In this document: one piece after another, positions 21,837 to 33,317 of the stretch
Position numbering within the stretch: the first letter of the stretch is position 1
Layout of the letters: every line of letters begins with the position of its first letter
From: Mycogone perniciosa
Taxonomy: Eukaryota; Ascomycota; Sordariomycetes; Hypocreales; Hypocreaceae
Direction: 5' to 3'
Assembly: GCA_025331125.1 (NCBI GenBank)
Contig: JAOALB010000154.1
Location: forward strand, 1-64,000
Length of the DNA: 64,000 nt
Notes under the pieces: model-generated
Database searches by the model: none
Told to the model about the DNA's origin: nothing
The model's input: only the letters and a program-made list of their open reading frames with translations
Program-made: the position numbers and the translations under genes

Positions 21837-23376
21837 TTACAACTTGGCGTGCTTAATGTTGGAACCCGGCTCAACAGTCGACACGTTAAACCGCTGCATC
21901 AGCTCCAGCGACTTGTTCTTCTGCCACTGGATCTTAGCAGCCGTCTCCTTGCCGCGCTTGTTCTCGTTGCGGCCCATCTGCTGCAAGTGAACCTCGTCAG
22001 GGCCATCAGCCAGACGCAGCGTCCGGATACCAGCCCAACTACTGGCTAGGGGCGTATCCTGGCAAACTCCAGCGCCACCAAACGCTTGCACGGCGCGGTC
22101 GATAACAGTCAGAGCAGTCGTGGGGATCAGCACCTTGGCCTCTGCAATCTCCTTTAGGGCCTTCTTGGGGCCTTCCGCGTCCATCTTGACGGCGGCATTG
22201 AGGACGATAAGTCGTGCAGCGTCAATCTCGATACGCGACTTGGCAATCCACTCGAGGATCACGCCGTGCTCACGCAAGAGCTTGCCGAAGGGCTTCTTGG
22301 TCTCGTCGTTGACGCGCATCAGCATCCAGTCCAGCGCCACCTCGGCCTAGATGTCCCAAGGTTATTAGCTGACTGCAGTATCCAAAAGAAAACGTAGAGT
22401 CAACACTTACAGCACCAATGCTCCTCATGGCGTGGTGGATTCGTCCTGGACCCAATCGGCCTTGAATAATTTCGAATCCCCTACCCTCACCAAGGACCAT
22501 GTTCTTAGCAGGGACGCGTACATTCTCGAACGTGATGTGGCCGTGTCCGTGAGGAGCATCATCGTAGCCGTAGACCTTGAGCATTCTCTTAATGGTAATG
22601 CCGGGAGTGCCGGCGGGCACCAAGATGACCGATTGCTGCTTGTACGGATCGGGGTTGCTGGCATCGGTTTTGCCCATGACAACGTAGATCTTGCATCGGG
22701 GGTCACCAGCACCGCTAGACCACCACTTCGATCCGTTCAGGACATACTCATCGCCCTCCCTCTTTATGTTCAACTGGATGTTTGTAGCATCCGATGAAGC
22801 GACACCAGGCTCGGTCATCAAGAAAGCTGAGCGAATCTTGCCTTCCATCAAGGGCTTCAACCATTCCTCCTTCTGCTGGGCATTGCCGTACTTGGCAATG
22901 ACTTCCATGTTGCCCGTATCAGGAGCAGAGCAGTTGCACGCCTCGGAGGCGCTGCGTGAGCGGCCCAGCCACTCAGCCATCAGCGCATACTCGAGGTTGG
23001 TCCAGCCGGGCGACTCGGCGTAGAAGCCCTTGGGCAAGAACATATTCCACAGGCCAAGCTTTCGGGCCTTCTCCTTGAGCTCGTCAATGATCGAAGGATG
23101 GGTCTCCCACCGGGTATCGCCTGAGCCAATCTGGGCTTCGAGAACGGGATCCGCGCTGTTGCCGATGGTCAGAATTGGGTCGGCGCATTGTCCATAAGGA
23201 AGCTCTCGGCACTCACGGAATGCATTCTTCTTCGACAAACTTGGCCACGATATCGATTGTCCGCTTCGCCTCTTCGCTGACGCGATGCGAGACCTAGCAA
23301 ATGAGGAAATGTTAGCACGGCTCTACGAAGCTGATGGAGCTTCCTGACGTACGATTGCTGGGATTCGGGACGCCAT
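21837..23376 (-). CDS. Peroxisomal acyl-CoA dehydrogenase (ACAD11-like)
   Basis: Four exons (23376-23353, 23293-23217, 23155-22411, 22346-21837) give 451 residues. The fold is a standard acyl-CoA dehydrogenase: N-terminal helical domain, the flavin/substrate loop FLMTEPGVASSDATNIQ, the beta domain with NGSKWWSSGAGDP, and the C-terminal helical domain with AVQAFGGAGVCQDTPLA. The last three residues, AKL, form a PTS1-type signal, so I infer import into peroxisomes and a role in alpha/beta-oxidation of fatty acids rather than in mitochondria; no mitochondrial presequence is seen. Exon 1 codes only eight residues (MASRIPAI). The exact acyl substrate cannot be read from the sequence. Confidence 0.93.
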
Positions 23377-24211
23377 TATTATGACTTGAAAGACGATGAG
23401 CGTGGAATTATGTAGGAAGTACTCCGTAATAAGGGAGAGAAGAATGGCTTTCCCCAGGAATTGAACAGAGACCCAGCAGGGCCCATGGACCGTTCCAATG
23501 GCCTGTTTTTATCCCAGAATCCTATCGGTCGTTCGATGCGGAGCCGAGGCCAAAGGCCAAGCAGCCAACGGAAGTCGAGTCTGGGGTAAGCCGCAAGCCG
23601 AGGCTCCAGTGGGGCCTCTCCATACTCGTAGGCAGCAGACCGAAGCCTTACCGAGACCAATGTATCCGTATCGACCGCCCCTCTATTACGAAGTACTCCG
23701 TCACCTATTTGTTTTGAACATCATCCAACCGTATCCGTGTGTTCCTTTTTTACAATCTCTTAGGCGGCAATGGGATGTATTACTGGGCATTTATGATGCA
23801 GATACGAGTAGCTTAATGTATGTGATATATCCATAGGATGCAATGGCTCTCAGCTACGCAGATAATGCCTATGACTTGATCCTCCTCCCTAGAGCGCATG
23901 TATGAGTGCCGAGTTTGATCAAATTCCCTCCCTTTCACCAGACCACGAATTGCCTCTGAAACTGTAGCTGCAATATCCATGCTTCAACGTGACGTAGTCG
24001 TCTTTCCAGTCAAACAAGAGAGCAAACAAGTTTCAACCCTGACAAAAGAAAAATCACTAACCGCGCTAACACCGGCTAAGTGTCTCGTCTCTCAATATTC
24101 TACATCCAGACAAGGTATTATGCATCGGTCCGGTGATGGGTATACGCTCCCCTCCCTAAAGGTTCTTCCTGCTAATGCCGAATTGGTACCAATCATCCAA
24201 ACATAGCCCCT
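23377..24211. other. Intergenic, ACAD promoter and ypt7 3' flank
   Basis: About 0.83 kb, no gene supported. A perfect TACTCCGTA is only 44 bp upstream of the dehydrogenase start (23420-23428) and a near copy is at 23694. Confidence 0.6.
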
Positions 24212-25184
24212 TTAGCAGGCGCATCCATCGCGGTCGTTGTCGATGTGAATGTTGATGGGATCATCGAAATCCCCACTGTACTCTTCCGACTCTTCCTGGG
24301 CCAAGGCATTTCGTGCAATAACTTACAAATGTTAGCAGGGCGTCTTCAGTTTAACTTTAACAGGGAAATATTCATACCCTCAAATGCCTGGTCAATGTTG
24401 ATTGCCTCCTTGGCACTGGTCTCGAAATACGGTATATCGCCCTTGGATTGGCAGAATGTCATGGCTCTCTTGGTAGAAATCTGGTCCTTGCATCAGTCAT
24501 CTGATCCACAAACATTCCCTGCTTGTTAACGCACCACTCGCTTGCTCTCCTCAACATCAATCTTGTTTCCCAGAACCACCTGCAGGATCATTAGCACTAT
24601 GCAGCAGTGGATCACAACACCTGCACTCACGAATGGGAAATTCGGGGGGTCCCGGGGCGAGGCCTGGATCAGGAACTCGTCTCTCCAGCTGTCCAGCGCC
24701 TCGAAGCTCTTGGAGTTATTCACATCGTACACAAGGACGCAACAGTCAGCTCCGCGGTAGAATGCAACACCTAACGATTGGAACCGTTCTTGTCCAGCAG
24801 TATCCCAAAGCTGTGCGCGTATCAGTAACCAAACATAACACCCCGGGTTGTCTCCTCGCTCCTCCTACCTGCATGGTGACTTGTCGGTCGTCAACCAAGA
24901 CCTCTCGCGTTAAGAAATCGGCACCAATAGTCGCCTTGTAGCTCGCGCTGAACTTCTTGTTGACCTGCAGGGGAATCAGCTATCAGTATAACATGTCTCG
25001 TCGAGGAAAATGCTCGCAGGGAGGTCGGCGCACATATTGATTCATCAAACTCGTCTTTCCCACACCGCTATCTCCAAGGATGATGACCTGTCAAAGCAAG
25101 AATGTCAGCCTTTTCAGTGCTCAATTCAAACCAGGTGGCGGAATCCTATACCTTGAGAAGGACCTTCTTGTTGCGCGAAGACAT
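24212..25184 (-). CDS. ypt7: Rab7-family GTPase Ypt7
   Basis: Seven exons (25184-25152, 25087-25034, 24964-24869, 24810-24631, 24579-24535, 24480-24378, 24321-24212) give 206 residues. The P-loop is GDSGVGKTSL, switch I/II are YKATIGADF and WDTAGQERFQSLG, the G4 box is NKID and G5 is ETSAK. The segment FYRGADCCVLVYDVN and DSWRDEFLIQASPRDPPNFP are Rab7-specific. The protein ends in Cys-Ala-Cys for double geranylgeranylation. Ypt7 sits on late endosomes and vacuoles and recruits HOPS for fusion. The many short exons are typical of this gene in filamentous fungi. Confidence 0.97.
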
Positions 25185-25729
25185 CTTGACTAGTTCTCAG
25201 TGGCCACACGCTTGCCGCCAATGACGTGATGCAGATAAGCAAAGCACGACCAAGCAGCCGGAATCTCGTTCTATAGAGACTTCGGGGGGTTCGTTCGACG
25301 GATCCAGACGGCCTCTTATATGCCTAGGCGGAAGAGTCACAGACGTCACGAGATCGTGGGATTTCGGTGGCTTCGCAGGCTTCAACAGCAAGATTCGTTG
25401 ATTGTTGAGAGTGGGCAGCGATTAGCCGCCCAGGTCTCCAGATATCGGTGTCGTAAGGGACGGATAATCAGTGAGGCAACTCACTGCGCGCTAGACCAAG
25501 TGCGGCATGGACTCATGCATAACTGCACCTCCTCATGTGGAGCTTGACTTTGTATCGGAGTATGTACATATGTACATGCACAGCCACACGTGATGAGTGA
25601 CACCACCAGCCAGGAGTCTGGGACAGGGAGAGGTTCGTCATTTCAACCAACAGCCCTTTCTTTTGGAAGCCATTGTTGGGGAGGCTCTCGTCGACCTGAT
25701 GGACCTGTCAGGGCCATCTGCGCTGTGCG
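25185..25729. other. Divergent promoter ypt7 / MoxR-like gene
   Basis: A 545-bp gap between divergent starts. No ORF with support. A short alternation of TACATATGTACATG is near 25564. Confidence 0.6.
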
Positions 25730-26960
25730 ATGGCGGATGAAAACCTGCTGGATAAGGTTCATGACCTGAGCGACCTCGAACTGGCAGTGTTGCTGTGCCT
25801 TATCAATCGCGAGCATGTCTTGATTAGCACTCCGCCGGATGCAACCGACGACCTGATGCAAGAACTTCAACTGGTATTCAACCACTTTCCTGCCATTCCG
25901 GTAAGATGATGCTGACTCTTTGTTTCTTTGATATGCAGGTAGCGAGCAAGACATTCGGACTCAAGTCGGTCATTGTTGACTGCCACCCTTCCACAACCCT
26001 CGAAGACTTCGTATCGGCTCTCCTGCTCCAGCAACATCCTCCCCCTCCTCCTCCCACCAGCAGCCGTTCCGTCTCTCCATTCCACAATCGTGTCGAATCC
26101 TACTTCACTCCTAGCTTGCCGTCAACCCACCGCGCCTCTCTCACTCCGATCAGTCCTCTCATATCCATCCCGTCCCCACAAATCGCCAACTTCATCATCG
26201 CAAAGAACCTCGATCGTGCCCCGCGCGTAGTCCAGATCCAAGCACTCGAGCTCTTGCGAACCCGCCGGGTCTTTACACGGACTGCTGTGCAAGCCGCGCC
26301 GAAACAGTTCGTCTTCGTGCCTGTCCTGGGAGCCTCGAGTGGTGGAGAAGCACACGTCACCGGTCATTTGAATGACTTCTTCTCAATTGCGCACTGGCAT
26401 AACCCAGAGGATGGATACGTGAATCTAGATGAGGCTGATGCTGGAGGGGATGATGAGACGGCGTCTACAGAGAGTGTGGTGAAAAAGAGTCCTGCCGAAA
26501 CACCACCAACCACGGCGTTGATTTCAGAAGATGTAAGTAAGCCGCATGACTTATCATTGATACAGTCAGCTAACAAACTTCCTAGGACATCAGCCACCTC
26601 GCAAATCTAAGCCAGAAAGTCCACGTTGATGTTGACGTCCTCCGCTACCAGATGAATATCATATCCTTCCTGCGAATGCACCGGGCCGTCGCGAGCGGCA
26701 TGACGCCAACGGCAACCAAGCACTTCCACCAACTCATCCGAAGTCTCGCGCCCCTTCACAGATTGGACTTTGTAACGCCCGCTCTCGTCGGATTGGCCGC
26801 CAGGAAAATCTATCTTCACCGGATACGCATCACGGAGCCCAAGAAGGAGAGAAGTATGCAATGGGGCAGTCATCTCAAGGCAGTAGAAGCGCTGCTGGAG
26901 GACATGGGGCCCGAAGAAGTCATTGAGGAAGTCTTGGAAATGGTCACTGCGCCTCTTTAA
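25730..26960 (+). CDS. Fungal MoxR/Mg-chelatase-like protein
   Basis: Three exons (25730-25873, 25939-26532, 26586-26960) give 370 residues. The N-terminus (LDKVHDLSDLELAVLLCLIN) and the segment ANFIIAKNLDRAPRVVQIQA resemble fungal proteins that databases often name magnesium chelatase, an AAA+ relative; I infer the relation from memory of such annotations. I see neither a Walker A (GxxGxGKT) nor a Walker B motif, so ATPase activity is unlikely. A proline-rich loop (PPPPPPTSS) follows residue 87, and the C-terminus (from about 250) is helical like an AAA lid domain (YQMNIISFLRMHRAVASGMT). Function unknown. The first intron starts at GTATTC and has a CTGAC branch site. Confidence 0.8.
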
Positions 26961-27215
26961 GCCATTTAATACATTATTAAGTCTATTATTTTATCCATTC
27001 GAGCTTTTTATCTAGCTCATAGGTTCTCATGTATACATGAATAATAGTAATTCCGGATCACGATCCAGATCCAGATCCAAGGTCAGTGAGCGGTCGCACA
27101 TAATAAAATCCACTTGCAATTCCAATGCTTCCCAGCGTAGACGTCATACAATGTTCCAGAGGAACATCAATCAGAATCCTTTTAGTCACAAACGCCTTGT
27201 TGAACGAAGCTCCCT

Positions 27216-28905
27216 CTAAGAGACCTCCTTAATCCTGCACTGCCAGCCAGAACCGGAAGCCAAGAGAGGCAAACTACATGACCGTTAGCTAAATGAAGAA
27301 GAAAAAATGATTAGGGGGTGTTAAGACTTACCTAGCGCCAAGGCACCAGCCCAGCTCGTTGCCCTTAATCTTCTTTGCAATCTTGACCTCCCGGTTAATG
27401 GGCATCTCATACCCAGTGTGGAGCAGAGCCATCATGAAGTTCAAATCCAAGCAATGCTCTGGACGGTCATTCAGTTCTTCCAGAGCGCCGGGAACGCTCG
27501 AGAAGATATCCCAACCATCCTTGCCCATGCAGACGGTCTGCGTGAGGTCGTGCATCTCACGGAGGGTGAAAGAGTCGGGCATGCCCAGCGGCTTAGTGCG
27601 GTCGTAGAAGTAGGAGAAGATGTAAACATCCTCCTTGGCAAAGGTCTTCGCCAGAGATGGCTGGTGAATACCGTTGAAAGAGCAAGGGGCAAGGCCGCAA
27701 GCGGCTTCCTTCTTCAAGATCTTCTCGGCCAGGTTGCGGCACTGAGCTGGGGAGGCTTGAGAGGGTCCGGTGAAGTTGAAGGCCTGCGTCTCGCTGCCAC
27801 CCACCTTGACCTCAATCTTCTTTTCCATGCCGGGGGCAATGCAAGGATGAACAATTGGTTTGCTCATCCAGGCCTTATCAGATCCCTTTGCCTTGACGAG
27901 GTCATCAATCAAGGCAGAGTGGACCGCATCGCGGGCAGCCATCAAGCCGTACCCAAGGTGAGAGTGCTGGTACAGATCGAACTTTTGGCCACCAAAGTCG
28001 AGCTCGTACTTGTGATCGCCAGGGGCAAGCTTCTCGGGCATGCCTCCTTTAGCAGCTCCCTTAAAGGTTGGTTCGAAGACAATCTGGGTCGAGCCTCCAC
28101 CAAGGTCGAAAACGGCAGCCGTCTCGCCCTTGTCGGGGCCGCCAATCTTGCCCAGGAGGTAGTTGGCGGTGATCCAGGCATACACACCCTCGTCAGAACC
28201 GTCCATAATCGCAACACCGTTTTTCTCGGCCGACACAACAGCAAAGGGATAGTCGGTCTCCAGGTGCCGTCGGACTTCGTCGAGAATGGCCTGGGCAAGC
28301 TCGGTGCCAATCATTCGAAGACCAGCAGTGGCTTTGACAGCGACAGGAGTGCATCCCTTCAGCTTCTCGGGAACATGCTCCATGGCCAGCTGCATCAAGG
28401 GATCGAGGCTCTTTGCGGCAGCAACAGGGTCGTTTTTATAGGCGCTCAAGCCACCAACGGATTTCTCCGTCATCCTGAAGTCCTCCTTCTCAAGCTCGGG
28501 GATAGGGCCGCAGTTGTTGAATTTGAAGACATGAATTCGCGATCCAGTGCTGCCAGCATCGATCATGAGAACGTATTGGACGATGGGCTTCTCCTTGGAG
28601 TACGACTTGGTGCATCGCTCGGTTCCATAGGAGGAGTCTACAGGAGACTGGCCATTGTTCGCAGCAGCCTTGTCTCCATTATGGACAGCCACTCCACTAG
28701 GCGACAACCAGTAGAAGAGGCAGACAATGGCAAAGACCAGCGCGCCGGTTTTTATCCATCGGGACTTTTGGGATTGAGACATCCACGCTTCCTTCATACT
28801 GGCGAATATGCTTTGATCGGCGCGGTTCAGGTCGTATCGATCGGGCTTCTCGTGCGGATCGTAGGCAACGTGCTTCGTCGGCAGCGACACTGAAGTTCTC
28901 CTCAT
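27216..28905 (-). CDS. gda1: Golgi guanosine diphosphatase Gda1
   Basis: Two exons (28905-27332, 27273-27216) give 543 residues. A type II membrane anchor lies near residues 51-69 (KTGALVFAIVCLFYWL). All apyrase conserved regions are present: DAGSTGSRIHVF (ACR1), ATAGLRMIG (ACR2), GSDEGVYAWITANYLLG (ACR3), DLGGGSTQIVF (ACR4). The enzyme hydrolyses GDP to GMP in the Golgi lumen so that GDP-mannose import can continue. Without the last intron the ORF ends at LGAR; splicing a GTAAGT donor to a TAG acceptor (CTAAC branch site) instead gives LGASLPLLASGSGWQCRI, close to what the family end looks like. I therefore include the 58-nt last exon. Confidence 0.95.
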
Positions 28906-29712
28906 CAGGCCGCAGTTCAGCGAGTGAGGCGCATCAAAAAGAGGTGGGATATACTAGAGGATGGAAAAAAGGGGGGCAAATGAGCGAACGAAGGAAGTAG
29001 GAGCCGGAACTAGGTGACTAGGTTTGACATGGAGGAAAAACGGAAATGGTTTGAAAAGGAGACCAGCGATCTCGACTTGGAGGACAGGTACTCCTACTTG
29101 GCATGCTAAGCCAACCAAAGCCGCGATAGAATGACAGAGCGGCCGTCCATTCGCCACATTTCACAAGCTGGCTCCAGCCCCTGAAATCTACGCGCCACAA
29201 CACCCCCTGGGTGATGCGTCAGTGGCCCGCTATTAGCGACTCGAGATGTTATTGAGTCCGCCAGAATCTGCCTTCCATCTACAGGGTAGGCCTAGGTTGG
29301 ATATTGATCCAGAGGAGGATTGACTCTTAATAATATCGCTGTACTCTCATTACTCGTAATGCATCCATATTAATTTTTATTCATTGTCTTGATTATTATC
29401 ATCTTTTAGTGAGTGGTCGTAATCGTCTCCAAGTGTCTGGAATGTGTTGGTTTTGAGGCGAAGTCACCACTCTCTACGTATGTACTACACTAGGAGATCA
29501 TCCAGAAGCTTCGTCGATTCGTACGCTGTCTGTTGCCTTGCTACCATATTAAAGCCTTCGCCATCTTCCATAGCCCCCATCTAATATTCCAACACAATGA
29601 CAACTCACTATTCCCACAGAATTTAACATAACTGGATCAACCATCTACTTGATCAAACATACCCGCTGCGACATTTCGTCCCCGCCCTGGAAACAACGCG
29701 ACGTCTGACAAG
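28906..29712. other. Divergent promoter gda1 / PPPDE gene
   Basis: About 0.8 kb between divergent starts. Left part is purine/A-rich near gda1; no gene seen. Confidence 0.6.
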
Positions 29713-31501
29713 ATGGATGTCCACCTACTTGTGTACGACCTTTCTCGCGGCTTGGCTCGCCAAATGTCCATGGGGCTTCTGGGCTTTCAGCTCGATGCTA
29801 TATATCATACTTCTATCGAGCTACAGGGCCGTGAGTACGTTTACGATGGGGGCATCATCGCCATTACTCCGGGTTCATCTCACCTGGGCCAACCCATGGA
29901 GAGACTACATCTCGGAAAGACGAGTCTACCGATGGATGTGATTGAAGAGTATCTCGACTCAGTGCGGCCCATATTTACATTGGAGGTAGGTCGTAACCAC
30001 TTCTCGTGACACAAAGGCCAGTAGTTGACTTTGAAAGGCTTACGACCTATTCCGACACAACTGTAACAACTTTACAGACTCGTTCTCCAACTTTTTACTT
30101 GGGAAGGGCATTCCAAGTCACATTTCTCATATGCCCCAGGCGGTAATGGACTCGCCTCTGGGTCGCATGCTGCTACCTCAGCTCACTCAAGGGGTCAATG
30201 CCAGCAGACAAAATGGATCTATCCTTGGACTTGAACAGACCTCTCAGCTCCCTGCATCAAATTCCGTGAAGCTTGGGGGTGTCAAGAACGTAACTGGATA
30301 TACAGAGTTTTCAAAATTATTGGAGGAAGCGAGGCAATCATGTGCAGTCGTCTTCTTTACATCGGCTACATGCCCTCCATGCAAGACTCTTTACCCGCTG
30401 TACGACCAGCTGGCCCAAGAGCTTGCCGGTAAAGCAACGTTCATCAAAGTCGATATTGGCCAGCCTCAGGCTTCACCAATCGCAAGTCAATTTTCCATTA
30501 GGGCAACGCCGACCTTTGTCACTTTCCTGAAGGGAGAGGAGGAGAATAGGTGGTCTGGTGCTGACCCAGCCGGTCTTCGTGGAAATGTCCAGCTGCTGGT
30601 GCAAATGGCAAATCCCTTGCACCCCCACGAGAGTTTGCGTCTACCGAGCTTCTCCAATCCAAATGTCAAGCCCGTACTTTTCGGTAAAGTACCGCCGTTG
30701 CCGAAGCTGATGGCCAAGATGGGCGACGACGTTGCCAGCAAACCCGAGGTCCAGTCGTTGAAATCCTTCCTCGAGACCAGAGCAAAAGATGGCCCTCAGA
30801 GTGCGGTACTTCCAAACATGGCTCACTTGGCTAGCTTTGTCCGAGAATCAGTCACCAAATTGCCACTCGAGGTTCTCTTCACAATCGTGGATCTCTTCAG
30901 ATGTGCTCTCGTCGATCCCCGAGTCAGTGGCTGCTTTGCCGAGGAGACGGAACACAAGACGGTTCGCAGCATCCTTGAGTTTGTCAACCAGCAAACAGAC
31001 TGCCCATATGCACTCCGTCTGGTGACACTCCAGATGGCTTGCAATTTCTTCTCTACTGCGCTCTTTTCCGACGAGATTCTACAGAATGCCGGTCTTCGAA
31101 CACAAATTACTCAGTTGATATCTTCTAGTTTCCTTGACGACAGTCACAACAACATTCGAGTAGCTGCTTCATCTCTCTTGTTCAACGTCGCATTGGCGGA
31201 CCGCGAGGCAAAACGCAATGGCTCAAAGCCAACACTGCCCGAAGAAGATCAGGTTGAGCTAGCAGCATCAGTTGTCGAGGCCATTGCACAGGAGGAAAAG
31301 TCTGCGGAGGCGCTTCAGGGCATGCTGTCGGCTTTGGGCCATTTGACCTATTGCACGAATTTGGAAGGGGAACTAGCCGATCTCCTCCGTGCTTTGGACG
31401 CCGAGGGAACAATCCTAGCGAAGAAGAAGGCGTTTCCGACTGAAAAGTTGGTTACAGAGGTTGGAAGTGAGCTTCTCGGTAAAGGATTGAGGAGGCCATG
31501 A
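29713..31501 (+). CDS. PPPDE (DeSI-like) - thioredoxin - PUL domain protein
   Basis: Two exons (29713-29985, 30038-31501) give 578 residues. Residues 1-140 form a PPPDE/DeSI-type papain-fold peptidase: catalytic His in YHTSIEL (His32) and catalytic Cys in FRHNCNNFTD (Cys100), with EYVYDGGI between them. A thioredoxin domain follows (about 170-280) with a CPPC redox motif at 203-206. The C-terminal part from about 310 is a helical PUL domain, which in other proteins (PLAA/Doa1) binds Cdc48/p97. DeSI enzymes remove SUMO or ubiquitin-like modifiers; the combination suggests a Cdc48-linked deconjugase with a redox module, which is inference. Splitting by an intron places the two catalytic residues on different exons. 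Confidence 0.93.
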
Positions 31502-32317
31502 TAGAAGAGCTTTAGACGGCTAGACGAATACTAATCAGATAACGATAGCGATAGTTTGAAATTTTCCAAAAAAAAAAATCTCTTTAATATCCTTGAATAG
31601 AAGAAATTTTCCCCATTGAAGTGAGATCAATCAAGGAGGCTGGAGAGCTCCACACAGAAAGTTGAAGCTCCCAAGAAATGGCTGAATAAGCACACCCCAC
31701 TTACTGAGCCCCACCCATCTGAAGATCTTTAAAAGCCGCCATCCCAAACGCTCTTTTAGTTTTGTTTTCTTTCTTTCTTCTTTATCAAAAAGCTAACTGA
31801 GCTGCCACGACCTTCACCTAGACCATCCTACGGTGTTGCGTTGCCTTTCCCCTTGTGGGAAACGCTCAGAAGAGTAAAAACCCTTGGATATAGGAAATCT
31901 CCCGCTTAGCTATTTCATGAGCTGGAGACGCCAAGAAGGGGGGACATCTCGTCAAAGATAGTAAAATTTTTCTGTGAAGATTTGTAGACTCTTGTAAGAG
32001 TGCCACACAAGAGGCTGTGTCTGCTCATCAGTATCAGCTGGGTTTCTCCCATACACCCACGTTGCCAGATGATCGGCTGCCTCTGATGCGGAGCCTTGAT
32101 CAAGTTGGAGGGATTGAACCTGGAGACGCAGGCGATTTGGGCACTTCTACGCAAATACGTTGATGCACCCTTTCCCTGCGATCATTGCAAATGTTCCAGT
32201 ACAACTTCTTCACAGGACATTCGAACAGAACATTAAAGAAATGTTATCCTGCTTGCTCTCCGGAGTACTACTATTCAGGAAAACTAGTATCAGAAAGATT
32301 GCCTTCAGCGGAGTCCA
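31502..32317. other. Intergenic, convergent 3' flanks
   Basis: About 0.8 kb between two stop codons. An 11-A run is near 31569 and a pyrimidine-rich stretch near 31760-31790. A T-loop-like string (GGTTCAATCCC on the minus strand near 32115) has no matching tRNA body. No gene supported. Confidence 0.55.
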
Positions 32318-32750
32318 TCACTTCGTGGCAGCGAGAATCTCATCGCCATTGCTGCTTCGATGCTGGTCCCTCACAAATTCTTCAATCTTGTAGTCATCTT
32401 CCGGTCTGTGCGGCGGACCTTGAATCTCGATCTCATTATCACCTTTGGCATCCGTGTTTGACCCGCCGATGATGTGAGCCGCTGCGGGAATGTATTCAGT
32501 GACTATCGCACGCCGCTGTCAGTTTCTCTATTTCGAATCTTGTCCTACAAGTTAGGTGTTGTTTGAAAGGGTAAGACTAAATAAGGATTGTTTTTAAACA
32601 CCTACTCTTTTCAACAACGGTCGACGTCATCGAATTCTCAGCGTTATTGGCCCGATTGTTGTCGGCCTCTTGATCGAGCTGCTGCTTGAAAGTTGGTTGC
32701 GAAGTAGGATCGTCTTTTTTTCCCTTTGCTGGTTTAACAATAGAAGACAT
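32318..32750 (-). CDS. Small protein of unknown function
   Basis: Two exons (32750-32606, 32502-32318) give 109 residues. The protein starts MSSIVKPAKGKKDDPTSQPT, continues with FKQQLDQEADNN and, after the junction, EKITEYIPAAAHIIGG, then a hydrophilic end (GPPHRPEDDYKIEEFVRDQH). It has no signal peptide, membrane segment or cysteine cluster. I do not know a domain name; similar small hydrophilic proteins occur in other filamentous fungi as far as I recall. The phase match at the junction (A|TC = Ile) and the proper donor GTAGGT support it as a real gene. An intron in the 5' leader (CAG at about 32767) is possible. Confidence 0.72.
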
Positions 32751-33317
32751 TTTCTCTACCTGTCCCTGCAAATCCAATAATCACAGGCAAGAAGGCAAAT
32801 ACTCGAAGCTTCAAAATCGAGAATGACTGCAGCAGCTTTGGAATCTTCGAATGCCATCGCCTGGAACCTTAAAAAGCAATGACGCTGGGCGTGACGTCAA
32901 ACTGTTGATGAGTAGATGTGCCATGAAAGTTGCATGCAGATCGCGGTCCAAAATGCGCGGACATTGTACGCGTGCAAACACCGACACATGTCAAGTTTGA
33001 AAAATAAATAGAAAAATACCAAACTGATGGCTATACTATATTGAGTTGACTGTATTAGTATTTAGCCTTTACTTTTATGCCTTGATCTTGCCATGATCGT
33101 TCTACTGCTGGATGCTTTGAAGCGTTGTTTGCAGGGAGATGTCCGTATTATGGCGGGGTTGAGAATGTCCGATAAGATAAGAAATACTCCGAGTACGGCT
33201 GGCTGGTTCGCAGATCGCAACTTCAAGGAGGCATTTTCATTTGTATTTCTTCAAAAATCAGCCATAAATCTCAGCTTATGGCCCGTTCAGAAGCCTTCTA
33301 AAGAAGAATCGCCAAAA
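32751..33317. other. Divergent promoter small gene / cobW
   Basis: 567 bp between divergent starts. The frame of the CobW protein is open back to an ATG at 33093 (75 extra codons), but that stretch has no family similarity and the family start fits the later ATG. Confidence 0.6.

Noticed and set aside
27418..28893. A 491-codon plus-strand ORF
   Set aside because: It is the mirror of the gda1 coding strand; the minus-strand protein has all apyrase motifs, the plus-strand product has none.
32095..32160. Possible tRNA on the minus strand
   Set aside because: A T-loop-like string is present, but no A box, acceptor stem or anticodon arm could be folded by eye.
33093..33317. N-terminal extension of the CobW protein by 75 codons
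   Set aside because: The extension has no similarity to the family, and the later ATG puts the P-loop at the usual distance from the start.
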